64,000 bases of DNA, taken from positions 62,001-126,000 of the forward strand of contig NZ_VYKL01000025.1 of NCBI RefSeq assembly GCF_008710145.1, in the 5' to 3' direction. Of the stretch, positions 9,298 through 17,110 are shown one piece after another. Both the position numbers and the translations under genes were made by a program. Source of the DNA: Niallia endozanthoxylica (GTDB lineage Bacteria; Bacillota; Bacilli; Bacillales; Cytobacillaceae). Numbering within the stretch: position 1 is the stretch's first letter; each line of letters starts with the position of its first letter. A model generated the notes under the pieces. The model was not told the origin of the DNA. It did no database searches and was given only the letters and a program-made list of their open reading frames with translations.

Positions 9298-9655
9298 GAG
9301 GATATTCCTTTCGGAGGGTTTTGGGAGATTGTAGTTGTTTCATATTTATTAAAGCTTATTTATTGAATTCTATCAATTGACTAATTAGTGAATTCTATTC
9401 TAGTGCTTGTGAGATTTATCAAATTAATCTCCAGACTTAAGGTGAACCCTGAAACCCTCCGAGACTGATGAAAAAGTGCCTATTTTATAAAATGAAAGTA
9501 AATTTATTCCAAGAGTTCATTATTACAAGAAGCCTATATTCTGCATTTCCTCGTTTCCCGCCCAAATGCCCATTCCCCTCTCTAGTAAAAAATAGGCAGG
9601 AATAATCATGAGAGAATCGAATATTAACTATGAGCTCATGTAAGGGGGAATTTAT

Positions 9656-11560
9656 GTGAAAAAATACACAGTGATTGGAAAGTGGCTTTTAGCCGGTTCG
9701 CTTGGAATCGCAGCGGTTGGCGTTGGGGGAATCCTTCCAGCTCCAGCTGTCTATGCGGAACAATCTATGAAACAAGCAGACTATGAAAAAGCAGCAAAGG
9801 AATTTATTTCCTTGGCAGAAAAACAAGACTGGGAAACACTCTATCCACTATTAAGCGGAAACCTTCAAAAGTATTTAACAAAAGAACAGTTACCACAGTT
9901 TTGGACAGGCTTTACCTCACCATACGGAAAAATCAATACCGTTTCACTGCAAGAGAATCAACATAATGGCTTACATCAGAAGGTAAAACTGCTTATAACA
10001 GCCGAGAATGGACCATTTGCATTCGTTCTGAACTATGATAAGAATGGAAAAGTAGATGATTTTCACATAGAAAATGCGAATAATCCAAGTCAAATCATCA
10101 ATCCACCTTATAACCATCCTGAGAATTACATAGAAAAACAAATCACGATTGGTGAAGAACCTTTCACATTGCCAGGTGTATTAACGCTCCCTAAAGGAAA
10201 CGGACCATTTCCAGTTGTTGTCCTTGTACATGGTTCCGGGCCGAACGATATGGACGAAACTTTTTATGGATTTAAGCCATTTAGAGATCTAGCTGTCGGA
10301 CTGGCTAACCACGGAATTGCTGTTCTCCGTTATGATAAAAGAACCAATACACACGCCATTAAAGCAAGCGGTGATTCTAAGTTTACCATCATGGAGGAAA
10401 CTGTTCTTGATGCCAATCTGGCTACAAAAGCATTAGCATCGATTCCAAAAGTGGATGATAAAAACATCTTCGTCTTAGGTCATAGTCAAGGAGGATATGC
10501 ATTACCGCTCATATTGGAAAATGACAAAAACAACTCTATAAAAGGAGCCATTGGTGTGGCCGGCCCAACTGGAAAGTTCCATGATCTTTTACTTTGGCAA
10601 ATGGAGCAAGGACTTCTTCGGGCGGAAAAAATGAATGCACCAAAGGAACAAATTGATGCCGCAAAAGCCCAGCTGGAATGGCTAAAAACACAGATTGCTT
10701 TTCTTGAGAATCCTCAATATTCACGAGACAACCTGCCGCCTGAATTCCAATTAAGCCCTCCTTACTGGTGGTTTGATTTAAATGAATACGACCCAGCAGA
10801 GTTGATAAAAGAGCAGGATGTACCATTATTATTTTTACAGGGCGGAAAGGATATTCAAGTTCCAGCTGATTATTTGGATTCCTGGAAATCTGCTTTGGAA
10901 GGCCGGAAGAATGTCCAATATCAATTGTATCCTGATATGATGCACTTCCTTGTCAATTTTAAAGGGGAGCCAAATGGAATCACAGAATACATGACACCAG
11001 GAAACGTACCTGAAGATTTTATTGGCGATATTGCCGAATGGGTAAAAACAGGCAGCATCAAAGAAAAACCTTCTGTTGATTTAACGATGTATAAAGATTA
11101 TCAACCAGGTTTATTTTGGTCCGATGCATTCGCTTGGGCGATTACTGAAGGCATCATCAAGGGATATGAAGCGGAAAAAGTACTGAAACCTTATCAACCT
11201 ATGACAGAAAGTGAATATTTAAGAGTCTTTTTACGAAGTAAATTGGGATCAGACTTGAAGGATGAATCATTAGCAAACATCTATGCCGTTGCTAAATCGT
11301 ACGGTCTTCCTGTGACAGGAAAAGGAAATGCGGCCATAACAAGAGGGGAAGCCGCCGTTCTACTTGTCAGCAGTTTTACACAAAAAACGGTAAGCGAGGA
11401 AGAAGCCGTTCAATGGCTATATGACCAAAACCTTGTAGAGGGTTATCTTGATTCAAACGGAAAAGCTCTGAAAACCTATGCCTCCTTTAAGCCAAATGAA
11501 CCAATGAAAAGATCACATGTTGTTACCATGCTTTATCGGATTCATCATGCGGATAAATAA
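9656..11560 (+). CDS. Secreted alpha/beta hydrolase with DUF3887-like N-domain and SLH-like C-terminus
   Basis: A 634-residue secreted enzyme. A Sec signal peptide spans about 1-34 (cleavage near VYAEQ). Residues about 40-150 form a DUF3887-like domain (KQADYEKAAKEFISLAE, LPQFWTGF). The alpha/beta hydrolase core follows, with VVLVHGSGPNDMD as oxyanion region, GHSQGGY as nucleophile elbow (Ser), a GGKDIQVP acid segment, and a late His in PDMMHFL. The last 170 residues resemble two degenerate S-layer homology repeats (FWSDAFAWAITEGIIKGY; NAAITRGEAAVLLV), which could attach it to the cell wall. It starts at GTG, 6 nt after AAGGGGGAA. Ester or peptide hydrolysis is likely; the substrate is unknown. 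Confidence 0.85.
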   Translation: MKKYTVIGKWLLAGSLGIAAVGVGGILPAPAVYAEQSMKQADYEKAAKEFISLAEKQDWETLYPLLSGNLQKYLTKEQLPQFWTGFTSPYGKINTVSLQENQHNGLHQKVKLLITAENGPFAFVLNYDKNGKVDDFHIENANNPSQIINPPYNHPENYIEKQITIGEEPFTLPGVLTLPKGNGPFPVVVLVHGSGPNDMDETFYGFKPFRDLAVGLANHGIAVLRYDKRTNTHAIKASGDSKFTIMEETVLDANLATKALASIPKVDDKNIFVLGHSQGGYALPLILENDKNNSIKGAIGVAGPTGKFHDLLLWQMEQGLLRAEKMNAPKEQIDAAKAQLEWLKTQIAFLENPQYSRDNLPPEFQLSPPYWWFDLNEYDPAELIKEQDVPLLFLQGGKDIQVPADYLDSWKSALEGRKNVQYQLYPDMMHFLVNFKGEPNGITEYMTPGNVPEDFIGDIAEWVKTGSIKEKPSVDLTMYKDYQPGLFWSDAFAWAITEGIIKGYEAEKVLKPYQPMTESEYLRVFLRSKLGSDLKDESLANIYAVAKSYGLPVTGKGNAAITRGEAAVLLVSSFTQKTVSEEEAVQWLYDQNLVEGYLDSNGKALKTYASFKPNEPMKRSHVVTMLYRIHHADK

Positions 11561-11568
11561 TCCACGAT

Positions 11569-11670
11569 GAAACGTGGAGACGGTTCTAATGTTTCATAGA
11601 AGTTATGTATAGAGTTCTCTCTATCCAATCTTTCCTTTCTAATGAAATGCGAGAATACCGTCCCACTGTT
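11569..11670. repeat. Dispersed imperfect-palindromic element, copy 3
   Basis: Ends GAAACGTGGAGACGGTTCT and ACCGTCCCACTGTT, with the shared AT-rich centre CTTTCCTTTCTAATGAAA. It lies 9 nt after the hydrolase stop and may also serve as its terminator hairpin. Confidence 0.7.
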
Positions 11671-11721
11671 ACTCTATAGACCAGGTGAAACGCCAGATTC
11701 GGCCTAGTGTTTCACCTCTTT

Positions 11722-12444
11722 TTATTCTGCTTCTTTCTTAAGCCCATCCCTCATTTTTTTCAGTTTTTCAATCATAAAGTTATAATCAATTTCATCGAGA
11801 TTAGGATAAGCGTCAATCTTTTGTTTCATTTCTTTTAGTTCCGGAGGCAGTCCGTCATCTTTATTGCTTGTGAAAATGGAGGCAACGGTTCCCGTGATTA
11901 AACCAATAATCCCGATACCTGTCAGCATTAAAACACTTGCTATGATTCTTCCTACAGTGGTTTCCGGATAGAGGTCCCCGTACCCAACGGTTGTCATCGT
12001 CACGATGGCCCACCAAAGTGCATCGCCATATGAATCAAAACTCGGCTCAATCGCTGTCATTGGCAAAGCAATAAGGAAAAGCAGGGTTATTACGGATACA
12101 ACAAGGGAATCAATTTTATATTTTTTTAAAATCTGATCAAAGAAAGCAATCCGCCTATTTACAATCATCAACAGACGAAGAATTCTAAAAATCCGCACAA
12201 ACCGCGCTGTACGCAGCAATTGATCGAGTGGAAGAATCGCAATTAAGTCTAAAGGATGATTTCTAAAGAACTTCCATTTATTTTCGCTTTTTATAAACCG
12301 GATAACATAATCCACGAAAAAAACCCCCCAAATAAACCAGTCCAAAATCACCCCTTCCTTCGAAGGTAAATCCAGAACTAGGGAAAGAATCACTAAAACA
12401 GCTAAGCCTATTTCATAGATGATTCCAAAAGACCATTTTTTCAT
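11722..12444 (-). CDS. Voltage-gated-type potassium channel
   Basis: A 240-residue ion channel of the Ion_trans type. Hydrophobic segments near the N-terminus are followed by an Arg-rich S4-like helix (RTARFVRIFRILRLL, about residues 80-94), then an S5-pore-S6 unit with the K+ selectivity filter TVGYGD (about 152-157). The C-terminus is a short charged cytoplasmic tail rather than an RCK/TrkA_N domain, so gating is probably by voltage or tail interactions. It is shorter than eukaryotic Kv subunits and would work as a homotetramer. The gene is transcribed away from the ECF sigma gene. Confidence 0.88.
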   Translation of the reverse strand: MKKWSFGIIYEIGLAVLVILSLVLDLPSKEGVILDWFIWGVFFVDYVIRFIKSENKWKFFRNHPLDLIAILPLDQLLRTARFVRIFRILRLLMIVNRRIAFFDQILKKYKIDSLVVSVITLLFLIALPMTAIEPSFDSYGDALWWAIVTMTTVGYGDLYPETTVGRIIASVLMLTGIGIIGLITGTVASIFTSNKDDGLPPELKEMKQKIDAYPNLDEIDYNFMIEKLKKMRDGLKKEAE

Positions 12445-12650
12445 TGAATCAAATCCCCACTCGTCAATTATTTGCCTACCGTTCTACGAAAATAAAATAT
12501 ACTTTCATTTCTCTTTTATTTTTTCTATTTTACCATGAATGGCGAGAGGATAATGGAGTGAAATTCAAGGTGCAGTCTCTACTAATATGCTCCATATCCC
12601 CACTTAAGCAAAAATATAATTATAATAGACCTACACTTTCCTTTTTTTCG

Positions 12651-12678
12651 GGAACCGATATCGGGATGACTCCGTCTA
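12651..12678 (+). promoter_or_regulatory. ECF-type promoter of the sigma/anti-sigma operon
   Basis: GGAACC (12651-12656) and CGTCTA (12673-12678) are separated by 16 nt. This is the classic Bacillus ECF pattern (AAC in the -35, CGTC in the -10), placed about 33 nt before the sigma start, so autoregulation is likely. Confidence 0.75.
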
Positions 12679-12710
12679 AGAAATGGAAAGCGATGGGGGG
12701 CATAGAAATT

Positions 12711-13265
12711 TTGAACGAAATGAATCTACACTCCTCACCAAATCAGCTAACAAAAGAAGAACAGCTCCAACTATTAATGGAAGAATACGGCGATATGGTG
12801 ATGAGATTGGCTTACACGTACGTGAAACAAAAAGAACTAGCTGAAGATATTTCACAGGAGGTATTTATCAGCTGTTATAAAAACCTAGAAACCTTTGAAA
12901 ACCGAGCCACCTACAAAACGTGGCTCTACCGAATAACGGTGAACAAGTGCAAGGATTATTTTCGAAGCTGGTCCTTTCGAAACATTCAATATCAGAACTT
13001 AATCCGCTCCGTTTTTAACAGCAAAGAAAAATCGGTAGAATCCAATATTGTTGAAAAAGAAAATCAAGAAAGAATCTTTGAAACCGTTTTGTCACTTCCT
13101 ATCAAGTTTAGAGAAGTAATCATTCTTCATTACTATGAAGATTTATCCATCAATGAAATGTCCGAGCTGTTAGGGGTTAACTCCAATACAGTAAAAACAA
13201 GGCTGCATCGAGCTAGAAAGCTATTGGGAAGTAATTTGAAGGAGTGGCAAATGTATGAGGAATAA
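12711..13265 (+). CDS. ECF (extracytoplasmic function) RNA polymerase sigma factor
   Basis: A sigma-70 family ECF factor of about 184 residues that redirects RNA polymerase to stress promoters. Region 2 is visible as YGDMVMRLAYTYVKQKELAEDISQEVF followed by TYKTWLYRITVNKCKDYFR; region 4 as LPIKFREVIILHYYEDLSI and a helix-turn-helix ending VKTRLHRARKLL. I place the start at the TTG (12711) because GGGGGG lies 10 nt upstream; ATG at 12720 is the alternative. The frame is open much further upstream, but that part runs through the promoter. It overlaps the next gene by 11 nt, the usual sigma/anti-sigma coupling. Confidence 0.85.
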   Translation: MNEMNLHSSPNQLTKEEQLQLLMEEYGDMVMRLAYTYVKQKELAEDISQEVFISCYKNLETFENRATYKTWLYRITVNKCKDYFRSWSFRNIQYQNLIRSVFNSKEKSVESNIVEKENQERIFETVLSLPIKFREVIILHYYEDLSINEMSELLGVNSNTVKTRLHRARKLLGSNLKEWQMYEE

Positions 13266-14331
13266 ATGGAAGTATCCTAGTCATCATTCAGAATTAAACC
13301 AACTTCGTTTTAAAGAAAAACAAATGGATTATGTATTAAACACGGTACAAGCTGATCCCTGCCCTGATATGACTAATCCTAAAAAGAAAATCATTTTTAA
13401 AAGATTGAGTTATTTAACAACAGCAGCTGCTGCCCTATTTATGCTAATCATTGGTTCTACTCATTTTTCACTGGACATGGCCAAGGCTGCAGCGAAAATT
13501 CCTTATTTTAGCTTATTTATCAAGCAGGAGGAGTATAAATATGCTCTTTATGATAGCATTCAAAATGTCATCAATGAGCATCAATATCAAGTGGTTGATC
13601 TAGATGTTTCTATACCGAAAAAGAAAATCACGGTTTCACTGCTTGGGTCCAAAGCGGAAGTGAAAACCATCAAAGCTGATGTGATCGCTAATATCAACGA
13701 GGAGTTAGTATCTCAAGATTTTGGCAAATACAAGATTCTTGTCAAAAAAGGAGAAAGACCAGATCCCGGACCAGAACTCACACAAGAGGAAGAAAAATAT
13801 ATCACAGACAGCGTAGAGCTTGAGAAAAAGATATTACATTTACTTGCTCAACATAACTACACACCGGCCTTTCCAATTGAAGCTCGCATCAACAGCATGG
13901 AAAACTTCATCTATATTGCCTTGCCAAATACGGAAAGCAAACAAAGAGTCACTGAATTAAAAGAGCTGCTCAACACGGTTACGAAAGATTATGGAGAATT
14001 TAGAATGAGAATTACCAGTATCGACATGAAAGCACGGGAACAAGAACTGCGATGGGGAAACAACATCATCGGCATTCTTGCACAGGGACTCATGTCAAAC
14101 AAATCCTTTCAAGTTACCGGTTTTTCATACTCATTCCACCCCTACCCGTTACAAATAAAAGTGAAGACTTCCGTTCAATCAACAGACCCAAAAGCCAAAG
14201 AGCTTGCGGAAGAAATGATTAATGAAATGAAAGTGTTCATTCAAACCCATGAATTAACAAAAGACGTAAGGAATGACGAGTACAAGGTGATCATTTATGG
14301 GAAGGATAAAGAAATAATATTGGAAGAATAG
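13255..14331 (+). CDS. Putative membrane-anchored anti-sigma factor, cognate to the ECF sigma
   Basis: A 358-residue single-pass protein. Residues 1-45 are cytoplasmic and charged and would hold the sigma-binding part. One transmembrane helix lies at about 52-72 (LTTAAAALFMLIIGSTHF), and about 280 residues face the outside and carry the sensing domain. The outer part shows repeated (E/S)YKYALYDSIQNVINEH- and LEKKILHLLAQHNY-type segments, so it may be an internal duplication. I see no zinc HXXXCXXC anti-sigma motif. The function is inferred from the overlap with the sigma gene and the topology. A bidirectional terminator follows. Confidence 0.7.
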   Translation: MRNKWKYPSHHSELNQLRFKEKQMDYVLNTVQADPCPDMTNPKKKIIFKRLSYLTTAAAALFMLIIGSTHFSLDMAKAAAKIPYFSLFIKQEEYKYALYDSIQNVINEHQYQVVDLDVSIPKKKITVSLLGSKAEVKTIKADVIANINEELVSQDFGKYKILVKKGERPDPGPELTQEEEKYITDSVELEKKILHLLAQHNYTPAFPIEARINSMENFIYIALPNTESKQRVTELKELLNTVTKDYGEFRMRITSIDMKAREQELRWGNNIIGILAQGLMSNKSFQVTGFSYSFHPYPLQIKVKTSVQSTDPKAKELAEEMINEMKVFIQTHELTKDVRNDEYKVIIYGKDKEIILEE

Positions 14332-14357
14332 AAACGCGGGAACCTCCCGCTGTTTCC
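14331..14357. repeat. Short derivative of the dispersed palindromic element
   Basis: GAAACGCGGG and CCCGCTGTTTCC, the two ends of the larger element, are joined with only 5 nt between them, as if the centre had been deleted. It overlaps the anti-sigma stop codon. Confidence 0.6.
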
Positions 14358-14362
14358 AAAAA

Positions 14363-14408
14363 AACGGCACTCCAATTGTTATGTGTGTCTAACAATTGGA
14401 GTGCCGTT
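14363..14408. terminator. Bidirectional terminator between anti-sigma gene and YjfB copy 1
   Basis: An 18-bp perfect stem (AACGGCACTCCAATTGTT with its complement) sits between two convergent genes. Confidence 0.85.
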
Positions 14409-14434
14409 CATCCTGTCTACCCCTAATATTCTCT

Positions 14435-14635
14435 TCACACTTTCAAATCAAAATTCCCGCCTAAATGCGGCTGTGCAGCATGCTGAATAGCAGCTACGTC
14501 ATTGGTACTGATCAACTTCTGAATCGCTTCACCTTGCTGCTCGGCATTCCCCATTGCCATATCCATAACCGACATCGAAGCCTGTTGCATAACTTGTCCA
14601 TGACTTAGCGCCATTGACATTAATGCGATATTCAT
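14435..14635 (-). CDS. yjfB: YjfB family putative motility protein, copy 1
   Basis: A 66-residue protein of the YjfB family, a small sigma-D-regulon protein of unknown role in Bacillus. The start MNIALMSMALSHGQV, a Met-rich helix, and the end IQHAAQPHLGGNFDLKV are the family signature. It is nearly identical to copy 2 (16578-16778) and clearly related to copy 3 (22164-22349). It follows, by 21 nt, a broken copy of the 80-residue coiled-coil gene, the same order and spacing as in the other two cassettes. An AAGGTGG ribosome site precedes it. Confidence 0.85.
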   Translation of the reverse strand: MNIALMSMALSHGQVMQQASMSVMDMAMGNAEQQGEAIQKLISTNDVAAIQHAAQPHLGGNFDLKV

Positions 14636-14656
14636 GAAATTACCACCTTTCTTTTA

Positions 14657-14896
14657 CTAATGGACAACAGTGTGTAACTGCCTCTCTAATAAATATACTT
14701 CACTTATCAATTCTTTCAAGCGATTATTCAGCTAGTCTAGTTCTATTGCGGTTAGTTTATTATCAAGAGTGTATTGAGCTATTTTTTTCATTTCATGTAG
14801 CTTCACTTCTATCTCTTCTAGAATACAATCTCGTTTTTTACACCACTGGAGCTGTTGTTCAAGAAACTGCTTGTGTTCCTGCTCTTCTTTGTTCAT
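14657..14896 (-). pseudogene. 80-residue coiled-coil flagellin-cassette protein, copy 1, with premature amber stop
   Basis: This copy aligns end to end with the intact copies at 16800-17042 and 22371-22610 (LEQQLQWCKK, EIEVKLHEMKKIAQY, QLHTVVH). At the codon where copies 2 and 3 have CAA/CAG in (E)(Q/L)DQLN it has TAG, so translation would stop about 53 residues in. Beyond the stop the frame stays open and similar to the siblings up to VVH and a TAG at 14657. A single nonsense mutation is therefore the only visible lesion. GGAGGAACG precedes the start. It is either a recent pseudogene or makes a short form. Confidence 0.75.
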
Positions 14897-15097
14897 TCGT
14901 TCCTCCAGTAAACCTAGGTTTTTACTGCCATTATGAAATAAAATTCTAGCAAATTTAAAGTCATTGAACATTATATGTAATAGGATTTTTCATGATTTAT
15001 ACCAAAATCCTGCTATATACTCTTATATATTCCTTCCTACAATAGATCGTATGTTCTATAATAGAACTGAGGAATCTTTTATAAGGAAGTGTTAATA

Positions 15098-15739
15098 ATG
15101 GAAAGTTCGGCTAAAAAAAATGCATTTCTGTCATATATCTGTGGCAAATTGTTAGGGGATGGTTGTATCACACTGCAACCAGGAAGAAAGCCGAGATTTC
15201 AATTTAATCATACTGCAAGCGATTTTGAATGGTGTAACTATTGTTATGAGAAACTTCGACCATTTTTACCACTTAACCCTCCTTCATATTCAAAGATTAA
15301 AGATTCTAGAACATTGAAAGGTTACACTGAGAGATATATAGTTCAATCAAAAACTTCTGAACTTATTACATATTTAGAGTCTATTTGGTATTTTTCTCGA
15401 AAAAAAGTAATCCCTTTTGACTTTTTGGAAAAGTATTTAGATGAAAAAGCATTAGCATGGTGGTACTTGGATGACGGACACTTAAAGAAAAACAACGATG
15501 TTGTAAAGAAAATAATTCTCTCCACAGATAGTTTTACCCAAAATGAAAATCTGCAATTAATTAAACTTCTAGAGAAAAAATTCTCATTAAATTTTTCATT
15601 AGACGGACAAAATCGTTTAATACTCTATGATCAATTACAAATCGTTTATTTTTGCCGATTAGTACATCCTTATCTACATCCATCCATGGATAGAAAAATA
15701 ATGAAAACAGAACTATTTATCAAACAATACTTTCCCTAA
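15098..15739 (+). CDS. Free-standing LAGLIDADG homing endonuclease
   Basis: A 213-residue LAGLIDADG-type DNA endonuclease, the class that mobilises group I introns and inteins. Two active-site helices are visible: ICGKLLGDGCI (about residues 11-21) and ALAWWYLDDGHL (about 116-127), each with the catalytic Asp, so it is a single-chain enzyme with two motifs. It starts at an ATG 8 nt after AAGGAAG; TATAAT-like DNA lies just upstream. It is plus-strand, opposite to the surrounding flagellin cassettes. I find no group I intron core around it, so it is free-standing. The four introns 7-11 kb away encode no endonuclease, and this could be their mobility enzyme (inference). Confidence 0.87.
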   Translation: MESSAKKNAFLSYICGKLLGDGCITLQPGRKPRFQFNHTASDFEWCNYCYEKLRPFLPLNPPSYSKIKDSRTLKGYTERYIVQSKTSELITYLESIWYFSRKKVIPFDFLEKYLDEKALAWWYLDDGHLKKNNDVVKKIILSTDSFTQNENLQLIKLLEKKFSLNFSLDGQNRLILYDQLQIVYFCRLVHPYLHPSMDRKIMKTELFIKQYFP

Positions 15740-15755
15740 GAGAACTACTATCTAT

Positions 15756-16025
15756 TTGCCTGGAGATATTAAACTAAACAAACCAACATCTGAAATAAAT
15801 AACCAATTACAGCTTTTAACAAACCTTCATGAAATTGTTTATAACCGTGAAAATTACCTTTATCATTATAAAACAACCTTCTCACTAGTTAGAAATCATC
15901 TTAATACAAAACAATATCAGGTTGTTATTGAATCAAGGTATTGGAGTATAATTAATGATATAAAGAAAATAACCGGGTTGAATAACAGTCAAGTTGTTAC
16001 ACTTTGTTTTTATTTTGATAACTAA
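15756..16025 (+). CDS. Hypothetical protein downstream of the homing endonuclease
   Basis: An 89-residue frame, 16 nt after the endonuclease stop, starting at TTG with only a weak ribosome site. The protein is basic and helical, with Tyr-rich segments (NRENYLYHYKTTF, IESRYWSIINDI) and a possible helix-turn-helix near the end (ITGLNNSQVVTLCF). No family is recognised. Its position and the terminator after it suggest co-transcription with the endonuclease. A real coding role is plausible but not secure. Confidence 0.4.
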   Translation: MPGDIKLNKPTSEINNQLQLLTNLHEIVYNRENYLYHYKTTFSLVRNHLNTKQYQVVIESRYWSIINDIKKITGLNNSQVVTLCFYFDN

Positions 16026-16144
16026 TGTCGTTTGTCACCCATTAAAAGATTCCTTTTCTAGTAATACAATTCTACTAAAAAACACCACCGGTATCATATT
16101 GGGCTACTTCTAATATGATATTGATGAGACAGGAGCCCCTAAAC

Positions 16145-16173
16145 AAAGACCTCAACTGAATCTGAGGTCTTTA
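16145..16173 (+). terminator. Terminator after the endonuclease operon
   Basis: AAAGACCTCA and TGAGGTCTTT form a perfect 10-bp stem with an 8-nt loop. Confidence 0.75.
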
Positions 16174-16203
16174 AATCGGTTAGTATTCAATACTTACTAC
16201 TGT

Positions 16204-16290
16204 CTAGATTATTTTCCTTCCGTACTTTACATAAATATAGGCATTGACTGTCGCTCTAAGTGCTGCTTCCATTAGACCGATTGATGTCAA
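16204..16290 (-). pseudogene. Possible short gene remnant
   Basis: About 28 codons open to a TAG, protein-like in composition (LMEAALRATVNAYIYVKYG), with no ribosome binding site. It could be the end of a gene lost when this island rearranged, or chance. Confidence 0.2.
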
Positions 16291-16328
16291 AGTAATTTTT
16301 GATATATAAATGATTAGTTTTATATATT

Positions 16329-16387
16329 TTGGCACCCCTTATGTGGAACATTATGTGAAACAAGATTTTTCGGGGTGTCACAGCGAA
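16329..16387. repeat. 59-nt structured direct repeat, left copy flanking flagellin cassette 2
   Basis: Matches 19662-19720 without gaps at about 52 of 59 positions. Each copy holds GGCACCCC-like and GGGGTGTC-like arms that pair across about 30 nt, then CACAGCGAA. The pair brackets the whole flagellin, coiled-coil and YjfB cassette in the same orientation. Confidence 0.7.
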
Positions 16388-16409
16388 CATAAACTAAACT
16401 AATTTTACT

Positions 16410-16452
16410 ATAAAACTAGGTCTATTTTACCTGTCAATTAATGTTTTTTTGT
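16410..16452. repeat. 43-nt dispersed repeat, copy 2
   Basis: Near-identical to 5493-5535 (AGGTCTATTTTACCTGT core and the T-run). It lies just inside the left 59-nt repeat. Confidence 0.65.
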
Positions 16453-16577
16453 TACTTTAGTATTTTATAGTGGATTAGTTGAAAGCAGCAGGACTATCGG
16501 GGAGCATTCCTTCTACCATCTCTTTTCAATCCACCAAAAAAGACCAACCTTCCATCTAGGCTGCTCCTACATCCCCA

Positions 16578-16778
16578 TCATACTTTCAAATCAAAATTTC
16601 CGCCTAAATGCGGCTGAGCAGCATGCTGAATAGCAGCTGCGTCATTTGTACTGATTAACTTCTGAATGGCTTCGCCTTGCTGTTGTGCATTCCCCATTGC
16701 CATATCCATAACTGACATTGAAGCCTGTTGCATAACTTGCCCGTGACTTAGCGCCATGGACATTAATGCGATATTCAT
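16578..16778 (-). CDS. yjfB: YjfB family putative motility protein, copy 2
   Basis: A 66-residue YjfB-family protein differing from copy 1 at two residues (Gln for Glu and Ala for Val in the middle). It has the Met-rich N-terminal helix and the conserved AQPHLGGNFDLKV end. An AAGGTGG site precedes the ATG. It is the last gene of cassette 2 and begins 21 nt after the coiled-coil gene, downstream of the 728-residue flagellin. Expected to be co-expressed with flagellin; its molecular role is unknown. Confidence 0.85.
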   Translation of the reverse strand: MNIALMSMALSHGQVMQQASMSVMDMAMGNAQQQGEAIQKLISTNDAAAIQHAAQPHLGGNFDLKV

Positions 16779-16799
16779 GAAAACACCACCTTTTTAATG

Positions 16800-17042
16800 T
16801 TAATGAACAACAGTGTGTAATTGCTTTTCTAAAACACGAACTTCACTTTTTAATTCATTTAATTGATCATTCAACTGTTCAATTTCTATCGCAGTAAGTT
16901 CGTGATTAACAACGTATTGGGCTATCTTTTTCATTTCATAAAGTTTTATTTCTATCCCTTCTAAAATGAGGTCTTGGTTTTTACACCATTTTAGCTGGTG
17001 GTCAAGAAACTGTTTGTATTCTTGTTGCTCTTTTCTGTTCAT
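16800..17042 (-). CDS. 80-residue coiled-coil flagellin-cassette protein, copy 2
   Basis: A small, charged, almost wholly helical protein with heptad-like segments (FLDHQLKWCKNQDLILEGIE, IEIEQLNDQLNELKSEVRVLEKQL) and a conserved Trp-Cys-Lys and Met-Lys-Lys. It lies between a flagellin stop (68 nt upstream) and a YjfB gene (21 nt downstream), an order repeated three times in this window. The size, helicity and linkage would suit a flagellin secretion chaperone or filament-linked accessory like FliT, but the sequence is not recognisable as FliT. TAGGAGGG precedes the ATG. The function is inference. Confidence 0.7.
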   Translation of the reverse strand: MNRKEQQEYKQFLDHQLKWCKNQDLILEGIEIKLYEMKKIAQYVVNHELTAIEIEQLNDQLNELKSEVRVLEKQLHTVVH

Positions 17043-17110
17043 TGGACCCTCCTATAAAACTTTCTTATATAAAAAGAATCCCTAGTAAACCAGAGCCATT
17101 ATTACTAAAA

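Noticed and set aside
12444..12710. Upstream extension of the ECF sigma frame to 12444
   Set aside because: The extra 89 codons cross the ECF promoter and lack any sigma-factor similarity or ribosome site.
14971..16290. A group I intron hosting the LAGLIDADG gene
   Set aside because: I looked for P, Q, R and S core elements on both strands around the gene and found none.
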